64,000 bases of DNA, taken from the NCBI RefSeq assembly GCF_003031675.1, contig NZ_PYWX01000061.1, positions 274,244 to 338,243 of the forward strand, read 5' to 3'. Positions 1 through 9,400 of the stretch are shown in pieces. This DNA comes from Pseudomonas palleroniana (GTDB lineage: Bacteria > Pseudomonadota > Gammaproteobacteria > Pseudomonadales > Pseudomonadaceae). The notes beneath the pieces were generated by a model. It saw only the letters and a program-made list of their open reading frames with translations, was not told the DNA's origin and did no database searches. Position 1 is the stretch's first letter. Each line of letters starts with the position of its first letter. The translations under genes were made by a program, and so were the position numbers.

Positions 1-1
1 C

Positions 2-226
2 AGCACCCTGACCATGGATCAGGCACTGCGCAACCTGGTGAAAATCGGCCTGCCGATCAGCGAAGCCTCACAACGCCTGTCGCAGTTTCCCGCGGACTAC
101 CTGGGCCTGGAAGAACGCGGTCGCCTGCAACCCGGCAGTTTTGCCGACTGCGTGCGCCTGGACCGCTCCCTGCATCTGACCGACGTAATGGTCGAAGGAG
201 AAACCATTGACTTCAAAAATGCTTGA
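2..226 (+). CDS. nagA: N-acetylglucosamine-6-phosphate deacetylase, C-terminal end (partial)
   Basis: Only the last 74 codons are present; the gene begins left of the window. The frame is open from base 2 and ends with TGA at 224-226. The tail, with GxLxPGSFADCVRLD followed by a short strand, is the usual end of amidohydrolase-superfamily deacetylases (a small beta-sandwich after the barrel). NagA removes the acetyl group from GlcNAc-6-P in the cytoplasm, supplying the next gene's substrate. The identity rests strongly on context: the next three genes are a GlcN-6-P deaminase-like SIS protein and two GlcNAc PTS proteins. The stop lies 20 bases inside the next gene, so the two are probably translationally coupled. 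Confidence 0.85.
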   Translation, partial: STLTMDQALRNLVKIGLPISEASQRLSQFPADYLGLEERGRLQPGSFADCVRLDRSLHLTDVMVEGETIDFKNA

Positions 227-1229
227 AGAGGCCCTGGCCTCATGTGACGCCGTCGCGGCGCAACTGCAGCGCCTGGATCCGCTGCTGGAAGAAATCGCCG
301 GCCGCCTGCGCCGCCAGCCGCCGCAAGTGGCGATGACTATCGCCCGCGGCAGCTCGGACCACGCCGCCAGTTACTTTGCCTACCTGGCCATGCAGCACGT
401 GGGTATCCCGGTGGCGTCGTTGCCGATGTCGGTGGTGACCTTGTTGCAGGCGCCATTGAAGGTCAGCGGCCAGGTGGCGTTCGGTTTCTCCCAGTCGGGG
501 CAAAGCCCGGACCTGGTCAACAGCCTGCGCCTGTTGCGCAAACGCGGCGCCCTGAGTATCTCGCTGGTCAACGCCGAGGGCTCGCCACTGGAGGCCGCCT
601 GCGAATTCCACGTGCCGCTGTGCGCGGGGCCGGAACAAAGCGTTGCCGCGACTAAAAGCTTTATCGCCACCTTGAGCGCCAGCGCGCTGCTGATCGGCCA
701 CTGGAACCAGGAAGAGGCCTTGCTGCAAGCGTGCCGCGCCTTGCCGGACGAGCTGCGTACCGCCGCCCAGCAGGATTGGAGCCTGGCGATCGAGGCCCTG
801 CGCGACTGCCGGCAACTGATGGTGATCGGCCGTGGTGCCGGGTTTGCCATCGCCCAGGAAGCCGCGCTCAAGCTCAAGGAAACCTCGGCGATCCAGGCCG
901 AAGCCTTCAGCAGCGCCGAAGTGCGCCACGGGCCGATGGCGTTGATCGACAAGAACTACCCCTTGCTGGTGTTTGCCCCCCGCGGCGCCGAACAGGCCGG
1001 CCTGCTGAGCCTGGCCGCCGATATGCGCCAGCGCGGCGCCCGCGTGTTGCTGGCCGCGCCGGATGATATCGGTGAACGCGACCTGACCCTGAGTCGCGCC
1101 GAACACCCGAGCCTGGACCCGATCCTGGCGATCCAGAGCTTTTACGTGATGGCCGCCGGCCTGGCGGTGGCACGGGGCATGGACCCGGACCAACCGCGTC
1201 ACCTGAGCAAAGTTACCCGCACCCACTGA
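207..1229 (+). CDS. nagB-II: SIS-domain glucosamine-6-phosphate deaminase (NagB-II type)
   Basis: A 340-residue protein with two sugar-isomerase (SIS) domains and no glutaminase domain. The phosphosugar-binding loops RGSSDHA (about residues 47-53) and SQSGQS (about 95-100) are visible. Proteins like this are often annotated as GlmS-like aminotransferases; in nag clusters they act as alternative GlcN-6-P deaminases giving fructose-6-P and ammonia. A TTG start at 207 is chosen because AAGGAG at 195-200 sits six bases upstream, whereas the first ATG (219) is too far from it. It overlaps nagA and is followed immediately by the PTS carrier gene, so the cluster looks like one operon. Confidence 0.85.
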   Translation: MTSKMLEEALASCDAVAAQLQRLDPLLEEIAGRLRRQPPQVAMTIARGSSDHAASYFAYLAMQHVGIPVASLPMSVVTLLQAPLKVSGQVAFGFSQSGQSPDLVNSLRLLRKRGALSISLVNAEGSPLEAACEFHVPLCAGPEQSVAATKSFIATLSASALLIGHWNQEEALLQACRALPDELRTAAQQDWSLAIEALRDCRQLMVIGRGAGFAIAQEAALKLKETSAIQAEAFSSAEVRHGPMALIDKNYPLLVFAPRGAEQAGLLSLAADMRQRGARVLLAAPDDIGERDLTLSRAEHPSLDPILAIQSFYVMAAGLAVARGMDPDQPRHLSKVTRTH

Positions 1230-1265
1230 GTGGTGTGCACCGTTTTCCTGATGAGTACCGTGTCC

Positions 1266-3776
1266 ATGTCCAACAACAATAATGCATTGACCCTCAGCGC
1301 CCCCTTAAGCGGACCGGTGCTGAGCCTGGGCAACGTTCCCGACGAAGTGTTCGCCAGCCACGCCATGGGCGATGGGATTGCCATCGACCCGCTGAATGAT
1401 CGCCTGCACGCGCCGTGTGACGGGGTGATTATCCATGTGGCCCGCACCGGGCATGCACTGACGATCCGTGCCGAGAACGGCGCCGAAATCTTGATGCATG
1501 TGGGCATCGACACGGTAGAACTCAATGGCGAAGGCTTTGCGCTGTTGGTTGAGAACGGCGCACGGGTGAAACTGGGCCAGGCGCTGGTGCAGTTTGATCT
1601 GGACCGCATCGCGCGCCAGTGCAAAAGCCTGGTCAGCCTGATCATTCTGACCAATGGCGAGCGTTTTGAACTACGCGCGCTCGCAGGGCAAACCGTTGAG
1701 GTCGGCCAGCCGTTGCTGCAGATCACTGCGCGCTCGACGTCAGCGCTTGAAACGGCTGTGGATAACTGCGCCTTGGAGGCCAGCGCCAGCGTACGCATTA
1801 CCCACCGTGGCGGTTTGCATGCCCGCCCTGCCGCGTTGATCCGCAAGACCGCACAGGGTTTCAGCAGCACCGCCCATCTGCGCTTCGGCGAGAAATACGC
1901 CGCGTGTGACAGCCTGATCGGTTTGTTGGGGCTGGGCATCGGCGAAGGCGATGAGGTGCAGGTGATCTGTCGTGGCAAGGACGCCGAGGCGGCTGTGCAA
2001 GCGTTGGTCGCCGCCCTATCCGCCAGCATTAAAGGGGAGCACCACGCTCCAGCCGTCGCCGCGCCGCGTCGGGCCAACACCGAAGCCGGCGTACTGCAAG
2101 GCGTATGCGCCGCGCCGGGGCTGGTCTGCGGGCCGTTATTCCGCCTGGCCGGCATCGAACTGCCGCACGATAGCGGCAATCACATCGCCAGTGAACAACT
2201 GCGCCGGCTGGACACTGCGCTGGAGCAGGTACGCGGTGAAATCCGCAGTACGCTGGACCACGCCCGCCAGCGCAAGAGCATCGAAGAAGAAGACATCTTC
2301 GCCGCCCACCTCGCCCTGCTCGAAGACCCGGCCCTGCTGGAAGCCGCCACTGCCGCCATCGAACAGGGCAGCGCCGCCACCCACGCCTGGCGCGACGCAA
2401 TCCAGGCGCAATGTGCCGTACTGCTGGCCCTGGGCAAGCCGCTGTTTGCCGAGCGCGCCAACGACCTGCGCGATTTGCAGCAACGTGTGCTGCGTGCGCT
2501 GCTGGGCGAAGCCTGGCATTTCGAACTGCCCGCCGGCGCGATTGTCAGCGCCCATGAGCTGACGCCATCCGACCTGCTGCAACTGACTGCGCAGAACGCC
2601 GTCGGCATTTGCATGGCTGAAGGCGGCGCCACCTCCCACGTCGCCATTCTGGCCCGTGGCAAGGGGCTGCCGTGTGTGGTCGCGCTGGGCAGTGAAGTCC
2701 TCGACGTGCCGCAAGGCCAACGCGTCGTGCTCGACGCCGCTAACGGCCGCCTGGAACTGGCGCCCAGCGAAGCGCGCCACGCCGAAGTGCACCAGATTCG
2801 CGACGCACAAAAACGCCGCCGCCAGCAACAACAGGCACAGGCCCGGGAACCGGCATGCACCACCGATGGCGTACGCATTGAAATTGCCGCCAATGTCGCC
2901 TCCAGCGCCGAGGCCCAGGTGGCGTTTGACAACGGCGCCGACGGTGTCGGCCTGCTGCGCACCGAATTCCTCTTCGTCGACCGCCGTACCGCGCCGGATG
3001 AGCAGGAACAACGCCAAGCCTATCAAGCCGTGCTGGACGCGATGGGCGATAAGTCCGTGATTATCCGCACCATCGATGTGGGCGGCGACAAGCAGCTCGA
3101 CTATTTACCGCTGCCTGTGGAGGCCAACCCGGTGCTGGGCCTGCGCGGCATCCGCATGGCGCAGGCGCGCCCCGAATTGCTCGACCAGCAATTGCGCGCC
3201 CTGCTGCAAGTCAACCCGTTGGGGCGCTGCCGCATCCTGTTGCCGATGGTCAGCGAAGTCGACGAACTGCTGCAGATTCGCCAGCGCCTCGATGAGTTAT
3301 GCACAACGTTGGAACTGACCACGCGCCCGGAACTGGGGGTGATGATCGAAGTGCCGGCCGCTGCGCTGATGGCCGAACAACTGGCCGAGCACGCGGACTT
3401 CCTGTCCATCGGCACCAACGACCTGTCCCAATACACCCTGGCCATGGACCGCGACCACGCCGGCCTCGCCGCCCGGGTCGACGCCTTGCACCCGGCCCTG
3501 CTGCGATTGATCGCCCAGACCTGTGCCGGCGCGGCCCGGCATGGGCGTTGGGTGGGTGTGTGTGGCGCCCTCGCTTCCGACCCGCTGGCCACGCCGGTAT
3601 TGGTCGGCCTGGGGGTCAGCGAGCTGTCGGTGAGCCCGCTGCAGATCGGCGAAATCAAGGACCGCGTCCGGCACCTGGACGCAGCGCAATGCCGGCAACT
3701 GAGCCAGGGCCTGCTCGACCTGAGCAGCGCCAGGGCGGTTCGCCAAGCCTGTCAACACCACTGGCCGCTGAGCTGA
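1266..3776 (+). CDS. nagF: Fused PTS phosphoryl carrier EIIA-HPr-EI for N-acetylglucosamine
   Basis: A three-domain soluble phosphotransferase of about 836 residues. The order is EIIA of the glucose type (active-site His in MHVGIDTV), HPr (His in GLHARPA) and Enzyme I (His in GGATSHVAILARGKG, codon 2637-2639). The PEP-binding barrel follows, with GVCGALASDP near the end. It carries phosphate from PEP to the NagE permease, so GlcNAc enters as GlcNAc-6-P. The start is uncertain: GTG 1230 directly abuts the previous stop, and ATG 1251 and 1266 follow in frame, none with a strong ribosome binding site. I chose 1266 because conserved EIIA sequence begins just after it. A second fusion with the same domain order lies in the trehalose locus at 12502-15027. 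Confidence 0.9.
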   Translation: MSNNNNALTLSAPLSGPVLSLGNVPDEVFASHAMGDGIAIDPLNDRLHAPCDGVIIHVARTGHALTIRAENGAEILMHVGIDTVELNGEGFALLVENGARVKLGQALVQFDLDRIARQCKSLVSLIILTNGERFELRALAGQTVEVGQPLLQITARSTSALETAVDNCALEASASVRITHRGGLHARPAALIRKTAQGFSSTAHLRFGEKYAACDSLIGLLGLGIGEGDEVQVICRGKDAEAAVQALVAALSASIKGEHHAPAVAAPRRANTEAGVLQGVCAAPGLVCGPLFRLAGIELPHDSGNHIASEQLRRLDTALEQVRGEIRSTLDHARQRKSIEEEDIFAAHLALLEDPALLEAATAAIEQGSAATHAWRDAIQAQCAVLLALGKPLFAERANDLRDLQQRVLRALLGEAWHFELPAGAIVSAHELTPSDLLQLTAQNAVGICMAEGGATSHVAILARGKGLPCVVALGSEVLDVPQGQRVVLDAANGRLELAPSEARHAEVHQIRDAQKRRRQQQQAQAREPACTTDGVRIEIAANVASSAEAQVAFDNGADGVGLLRTEFLFVDRRTAPDEQEQRQAYQAVLDAMGDKSVIIRTIDVGGDKQLDYLPLPVEANPVLGLRGIRMAQARPELLDQQLRALLQVNPLGRCRILLPMVSEVDELLQIRQRLDELCTTLELTTRPELGVMIEVPAAALMAEQLAEHADFLSIGTNDLSQYTLAMDRDHAGLAARVDALHPALLRLIAQTCAGAARHGRWVGVCGALASDPLATPVLVGLGVSELSVSPLQIGEIKDRVRHLDAAQCRQLSQGLLDLSSARAVRQACQHHWPLS

Positions 3777-3803
3777 CAACAACAAGAAAAAAGGAGACAC
3801 GCC

Positions 3804-5510
3804 ATGTACCAACACTTTATCGAAGGTCTGCAACGCCTGGGCCGCGCCCTGATGCTGCCGATTGCGATCTTGCCGATCGCCGGCCTCTTGCTGCGCCTGG
3901 GCGACACCGATCTTTTGAATATCGCGGTGATGCACGACGCCGGTCAGGCGATCTTCGCCAACCTGGCGCTGATCTTCGCCATCGGCATCGCGGTAGGCTT
4001 TGCCCGTGACAACAACGGCACCGCGGGTCTGGCCGGCGCGATTGGTTACCTGGTGATGATCTCCACCCTCAAGGTGATGGACACCAGCATCAACATGGGC
4101 ATGCTCGCCGGGATCGCCAGCGGCTTGATGGCCGGCGGGCTGTACAACCGCTTCAAGGACATCAAGCTGCCGGAGTACCTCGCGTTCTTCGGTGGACGAC
4201 GGTTCGTACCGATTGTGACCGGGTTCAGTGCGGTCGGCCTGGGCGTGATCTTTGGCTTGATCTGGCCGCCCATCCAGCATGGCATCAACAGTTTTGGCGT
4301 GCTGCTGATGGAAAGCGGCAGCCTCGGCGCGTTTGTGTTCGGCGTGTTCAACCGCCTGCTGATCGTCACCGGCCTGCACCACATCCTCAACAATATGGCG
4401 TGGTTTGTGTTCGGCAGCTTTACCGACCCGGCCACCGGTGCGGTCGTGACCGGCGACCTTACCCGCTATTTCGCCGGCGACCCCAAAGGTGGCCAGTTCA
4501 TGACCGGCATGTTCCCGGTGATGCTGTTCGGCCTGCCTGCCGCCTGCCTGGCGATGTACCGCAATGCACTGCCGGAGCGCCGTAAAGTCATGGGCGGGAT
4601 TTTCCTGTCGATGGCACTGACCTCGTTCTTGACCGGGGTGACCGAGCCGATTGAATTCGCGTTCATGTTCCTGGCGCCGTTCCTGTACCTGATCCATGCG
4701 GTGCTGACCGGCCTGTCGATGGCGGTCACCAATCTGCTGAATATCCACCTCGGGTTTACCTTCTCCGGTGGGTTTATCGACATGGTACTGGGCTGGGGCA
4801 AGTCCACCAACGGCTGGTTGGTGTTCCCGGTGGGCCTGGCCTACGCGCTGATCTATTACAGCGTGTTCAATTACTGCATTCGTCGGTTCAACCTGAAGAC
4901 GCCAGGGCGTGAAGATATCCAGGTGGCGCAGGCAGAGGTCATGAGCGACAACCAACGTGCTACGGCTTACATCCAGGCCTTGGGCGGTGCAGAGAACCTG
5001 CTGAGCGTCGGTGCCTGCACCACGCGCCTGCGCTTGGACATGGTGGATCGCAACAAGGCGGTGGATGCAGAGTTGAAAGCGCTGGGTGCCATGGCCGTGG
5101 TGCGGCCAGGTAACGGTGGGAGTTTGCAGGTGGTGGTCGGGCCGATGGCCGACAGCATCGCCGATGAAATTCGCCTGGCCATGCCGTCATTTGTGCCCAG
5201 TACGCCGGTGGGCGTTGCGCCTGCGGATAAGCCGATGACAGTGAATGTGCAAGAAGCCGAGCAATGGCTGAACGCCTTGGGCGGCCGGGCGAATGTGCGC
5301 CAGCTTCAAGCCGTGGCGATGACTCGGTTGCGGGTGGAGTTGGGCGATGATTCAGTGTTGTCCGAAGTGGACCTGACTGCGCTGGGTTGCCAGGGTGTGA
5401 GCCAACTCGACAGTGGTGTCTGGCACCTGTTGATTGGTGACAAAGCGCCGAGGTTGGGTGAGGCACTGGAGCGGTTGGTCGGAGCTCCGCAGATCGGGGC
5501 AAGCGCCTGA
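3804..5510 (+). CDS. nagE: PTS N-acetylglucosamine permease EIICB with an extra degenerate EIIB
   Basis: 568 residues. The N-terminal EIIC part (about 1-370) is strongly hydrophobic with many membrane helices and the TEPIEF signature of the glucose family. An EIIB domain follows, with phosphorylated Cys405 in GACTTRLRL. A second EIIB-like domain ends the protein; there the aligned site reads VAMTRLRV, with Ala505 replacing Cys, so it cannot be phosphorylated in the usual way. The protein imports and phosphorylates GlcNAc at the inner membrane using phosphate from the preceding fusion protein. Start ATG 3804 follows AAGGAGA at 3790-3796. A REPIN follows the stop. Confidence 0.93.
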   Translation: MYQHFIEGLQRLGRALMLPIAILPIAGLLLRLGDTDLLNIAVMHDAGQAIFANLALIFAIGIAVGFARDNNGTAGLAGAIGYLVMISTLKVMDTSINMGMLAGIASGLMAGGLYNRFKDIKLPEYLAFFGGRRFVPIVTGFSAVGLGVIFGLIWPPIQHGINSFGVLLMESGSLGAFVFGVFNRLLIVTGLHHILNNMAWFVFGSFTDPATGAVVTGDLTRYFAGDPKGGQFMTGMFPVMLFGLPAACLAMYRNALPERRKVMGGIFLSMALTSFLTGVTEPIEFAFMFLAPFLYLIHAVLTGLSMAVTNLLNIHLGFTFSGGFIDMVLGWGKSTNGWLVFPVGLAYALIYYSVFNYCIRRFNLKTPGREDIQVAQAEVMSDNQRATAYIQALGGAENLLSVGACTTRLRLDMVDRNKAVDAELKALGAMAVVRPGNGGSLQVVVGPMADSIADEIRLAMPSFVPSTPVGVAPADKPMTVNVQEAEQWLNALGGRANVRQLQAVAMTRLRVELGDDSVLSEVDLTALGCQGVSQLDSGVWHLLIGDKAPRLGEALERLVGAPQIGASA

Positions 5511-5534
5511 CGCTTCATCGTTTGAAAAGACCTC

Positions 5535-5607
5535 TTCGCGAGCAAGCCCGCTCCCACATTTTGATCTGTGAATACATTCAAAGTGTGGGAGCGGGCTTGC
5601 TCGCGAA
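5535..5607. repeat. REPIN: two inverted REP palindromes
   Basis: TTCGCGAGCAAGCCCGCTCC at 5535-5554 (arm to 5557) returns as its inverse complement at 5585-5607, separated by about 27 bases. This is the REP-doublet layout of the P. fluorescens group. It lies just after nagE and can fold as a transcript-end hairpin. Confidence 0.85.
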
Positions 5608-5661
5608 TGGGCTTAACGGGCGCCTGATGTTTTGAGGTCTGACACTTCATTCAGAGTGCAT

Positions 5662-6063
5662 TCATGAAAGAAGCTCAATGACATAACTTTTAGACACGTC
5701 ACTGTCCGAAAGAGCAACGTTAAAAGAGTGTTGCGCCTTCTCCAGGTGTGAAACATCTACAGTGATCGAACCCACCCTATTTGAATCGGACGTTCCTTGG
5801 CCCAATACTCGCTTTGAAACCCGAAGCAGATAAGCCTGATTGGGAAAATTGGTTTCAACAAAGCACTTCAGTATTACATCCCGGGTTTGCCCGCGATCAG
5901 GAATCGTATTTCCTTGTGAATCCTCTACGCTAGTGATCTGCAGTGCCATGACTTTACCCTCTGAAGCGAAGTAGGACTCCAAGTAAACACCTCCCCTGTG
6001 TTTACCGTAACTGTGAAGATTGACAGTTGACGCTACAAAATCGCCGTCCTGATGCCTGATCAA
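5662..6063 (-). CDS. Hypothetical protein, 133 residues
   Basis: I do not recognise this protein. It has no signal peptide or membrane helix and seems rich in beta strand (alternating polar and hydrophobic residues, for example SITVDV and SYVIEL). A TTG start at 6063 is chosen because AGGAGGG lies just upstream on the minus strand; the next in-frame ATG is far inside. Codon use is less GC-biased than in purL and nagE. It sits alone, pointing away from the YqfO-like gene, whose terminator separates them. It is possibly a lineage-specific accessory gene. Confidence 0.6.
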   Translation of the reverse strand: MIRHQDGDFVASTVNLHSYGKHRGGVYLESYFASEGKVMALQITSVEDSQGNTIPDRGQTRDVILKCFVETNFPNQAYLLRVSKRVLGQGTSDSNRVGSITVDVSHLEKAQHSFNVALSDSDVSKSYVIELLS

Positions 6064-6083
6064 GCTCCCTCCTACACAACAAA

Positions 6084-6115
6084 AAACCCGCTGACCAAAC
6101 TGGCCCAGCGGGTTT
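6084..6115 (-). terminator. Rho-independent terminator after the YqfO-like gene
   Basis: A perfect ten-base stem, AAACCCGCTG with CAGCGGGTTT. On the minus strand it is followed by TTTTTTGTTG. It lies 22 bases after the stop of the gene at 6137-6448. Confidence 0.85.
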
Positions 6116-6136
6116 CTTGTTTATGCAGCGTGCGAA

Positions 6137-6448
6137 TCAAAAATCCGCTAACTGCCACACCTCATACGCCGGCGTTTCGTACGGGTGGCTGAGTTTGAGC
6201 GCAGCCACGACAGCCACGATCAACTCATCCGCCACCACCAGCTCAACCTTCCACTCTTCAACCACTTCAACCTGGCCCACCTGCCCGATAAACGGCTGGC
6301 TGCCGTCCAACGCGCGGAACTGGCCCTGACCCGGCACTTGCCAGGCGCAGCTGTCGTAGTTGCCGATGCGCCCGCCACCCGCGGCGAAGACGGCGGTTTT
6401 TACCGTCTCCACGTGGCTGGCGGGCACAAAGAAGGCGAGCTTGTACAC
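6137..6448 (-). CDS. YqfO / NIF3 C-terminal domain protein (PII-like fold)
   Basis: 103 residues starting MYKLAFFVPASHVE. The pattern of a short strand, VKTAVFAAGGGRIGNYDSCAW, and the ending SHPYETPAYEVWQL is that of the small YqfO/CutA-like domain found alone or inserted in NIF3-family proteins. The HPYE(T)P motif near the C terminus is diagnostic. Molecular function is unknown; the fold is ferredoxin-like and related to PII. It lies four bases downstream of the purL stop on the same strand, so it is probably cotranscribed with purL, and a terminator follows it. Confidence 0.8.
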   Translation of the reverse strand: MYKLAFFVPASHVETVKTAVFAAGGGRIGNYDSCAWQVPGQGQFRALDGSQPFIGQVGQVEVVEEWKVELVVADELIVAVVAALKLSHPYETPAYEVWQLADF

Positions 6449-6452
6449 AGCC

Positions 6453-9400
6453 TTAGTTCACCCACACGCGGGCGTTGCGGAACATGCGCATCCAGGCGCC
6501 GTCTTCGTTCCACTCTTCCGGACGCCACGAGTTCTGCACGGCGCGGAACACACGCTCCGGGTGCGGCATCATGATGGTGACGCGACCGTCGCGGCTGGTG
6601 AGGCCGGTGATCCCGCGCGGCGAGCCGTTCGGGTTGGCCGGGTAGGCCTCGGTGACCTTGCCGTGGTTGTCGACGAAACGCATGGCCACGCAACCGGACA
6701 GGTCGGCTTCAAGCAAGGCTTCTTCGCTGGCGAACTCGGCATGGCCTTCACCGTGAGCGATGGCGATCGGCATACGCGAACCGGCCATGCCTTGCAGGAA
6801 GATCGAGTTGGATTCCTGCACCTGCACCATGGCGACACGGGCTTCGAACTGCTCGGAACGGTTGCGCACGAAGTGCGGCCAGAACTCGCTGCCCGGGATC
6901 AGTTCGTGCAGGTTGGACATCATCTGGCAACCGTTGCACACACCCAGGGTGAAGCTGTCGTTGCGTTCGAAGAAGCCCTGGAACGCATCGCGGGCACGGC
7001 TGTTGAACAAGGCCGACTTGGCCCAGCCTTCACCGGCACCCAGCACGTCGCCGTAGGAGAAACCGCCGCAGGCGACCAGACCCTTGAACTCATTGAGGTC
7101 AACGCGACCGGCGAGGATGTCGCTCATGTGCACGTCGATCGCATTGAAGCCGGCACGGTCGAACGCAGCCGCCATTTCCACCTGGCCGTTGACGCCTTGC
7201 TCACGCAGTACGGCAACTTGTGGGCGGATGCCTTTCTTGATGTAAGGCGCGGCGATGTCCTGGTTGACGTCGAAGCTGAGCTTGGTGCTCAGGCCCGGGT
7301 TGTCTTCTTCCAGGATCACGTCGAATTCCTGCTGGGCGCAGTCGGCGTTATCACGCAGGCGCTGGATCTGGTAGCTGGTCTCGGCCCACTGGCGCTGCAG
7401 CAAGCGGCGCTGACCCGAGAACACCGTGTCGCCATCAAAGGAGATATTGATTTCGCCGTTGTTGACCGGCTGGCCAATCACCGCCACGCAGTCGTCCAGG
7501 CCGGCGGCGCTGAACTGTGCGAGGACATCCGGGGTAGCGTCCTGGCGAACCTGGATCACCGCGCCCAATTCTTCGTTGAACAGGATGCCGTTGATTTCAG
7601 CCGCCGCCTCGGCAACGCTGTCGAGCACGATGTTCAGGCCGCAGTGGCCGGCGAAGGCCATCTCGACAACGCTGGTCAGCAGGCCACCGTCGGAACGGTC
7701 GTGGTAAGCCAGCAAGTGGCCGTCGGCGTTGAGGCCCTGGATCACGGCGAAGAAGGCTTTCAGGTCTTCGGCGTCATCGACGTCCGGGGCCTGCTTGCCG
7801 AGTTTGCCATGGGTTTGTGCCAGGATGGAGGCACCCATGCGGTTCTGGCCACGGCCCAGGTCGATCAGGATCAGATCGGTGGTGCCCTTGTCCATGCGCA
7901 GTTGCGGGGTCAGGGTCTGGCGGATGTCGGTCACGGGTGCGAAACCGGTGACAATCAGCGACAACGGCGAGGTGACGCTCTTGTCCGTACCGTTCTCGTT
8001 CCAGCGGGTGGCCATGGACATGGAGTCCTTGCCCACCGGGATGGTGATGCCCAGCTCAGGGCACAGTTCCATGCCGACCGCTTTAACCGTGTCGTACAGA
8101 CGTGCATCTTCACCCGGGTGACCGGCAGCGGACATCCAGTTGGCCGACAATTTGATGTCGGACAGCTTGCCGATGCGCGACGCGGCAAGGTTGGTCAGGG
8201 TTTCGCCAATGGCCATGCGCCCCGACGCCGGAGCGTCCAGCAGGGCCAACGGGGTACGCTCGCCCATGGCCATGGCTTCACCGGTGTAGACGTCGAAGCT
8301 GGTGGCAGTGACGGCAACGTCGGCCACCGGAACTTGCCAAGGGCCGACCATCTGGTCACGCGCAACCAGGCCGGTGATGGTGCGGTCGCCGATGGTGATC
8401 AGGAAGCTCTTGCTTGCCACGGACGGGTGGTGCAGCACGCGTTCGATGCTGTCGGCCAGGTCCAGGGGGCTTGGGTCGAAATCGTCGCCCAGCTCGGTTT
8501 CACGCACGGCCGAACGGTGCATGCGCGGGGCCTTGCCCAGCAGCACTTCCAGCGGCATGTCCACCGGGCTGTTGCCGAAGTGGCTATCAGTCACGGTCAA
8601 CTGCGGTTCGGCAGTGGCTTCACCGACCACGGCAAACGGGCAACGCTCGCGTTCGCAGATGGCCTGGAAGCGCGCGAAGTCTTCAGCGCCAACGGCCAGC
8701 ACGTAACGTTCCTGGGATTCGTTGCTCCAGATTTCGTGCGGGGCCATGCCCGGCTCGTCGTTTGGAATATTGCGCAATTCGAAACGACCACCCCGGTCGC
8801 CGTCGTTGACCAGTTCCGGGAAGGCGTTGGACAGACCACCCGCGCCGACGTCGTGGATGAAGCTGATCGGGTTCTTGTCACCCAACTGCCAGCAACGGTC
8901 GATGACTTCCTGGCAGCGGCGCTCCATCTCCGGGTTTTCACGCTGTACGGAAGCGAAGTCCAGGTCCGCCGAGCTGGTGCCGGTGGCCATGGAGGAAGCG
9001 GCGCCGCCGCCCAGGCCGATCAGCATCGCCGGGCCACCGAGCACGATCAGCTTGGAGCCGACCAGGATCTCGCCTTTCTTGACGTGTTCTTCACGGATGT
9101 TGCCCATGCCGCCGGCCAACATGATCGGCTTGTGGTAACCGCGCACTTCATCGCCACGCGGGGTGGTGATGGATTGTTCGAAGGTACGGAAATAGCCGGT
9201 CAGCGCCGGACGCCCGAACTCGTTGTTGAACGCCGCGCCGCCCAGCGGGCCTTCGATCATGATGTCCAGTGCGTTGACGATGCGCTCAGGCTTGCCGTAC
9301 GGCACTTCCCACGGCTGTTCGAAGCCCGGGATCTGCAGGTTCGACACGGTGAAACCGGTGAGGCCCGCCTTTGGCTTGGCGCCACGGCCGGTGGCGCCTT

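Noticed and set aside
3297..4955. Long antisense open frame across nagF and nagE
   Set aside because: Shadow of two well-supported genes; no family motif and unusual His/Gln-rich composition.
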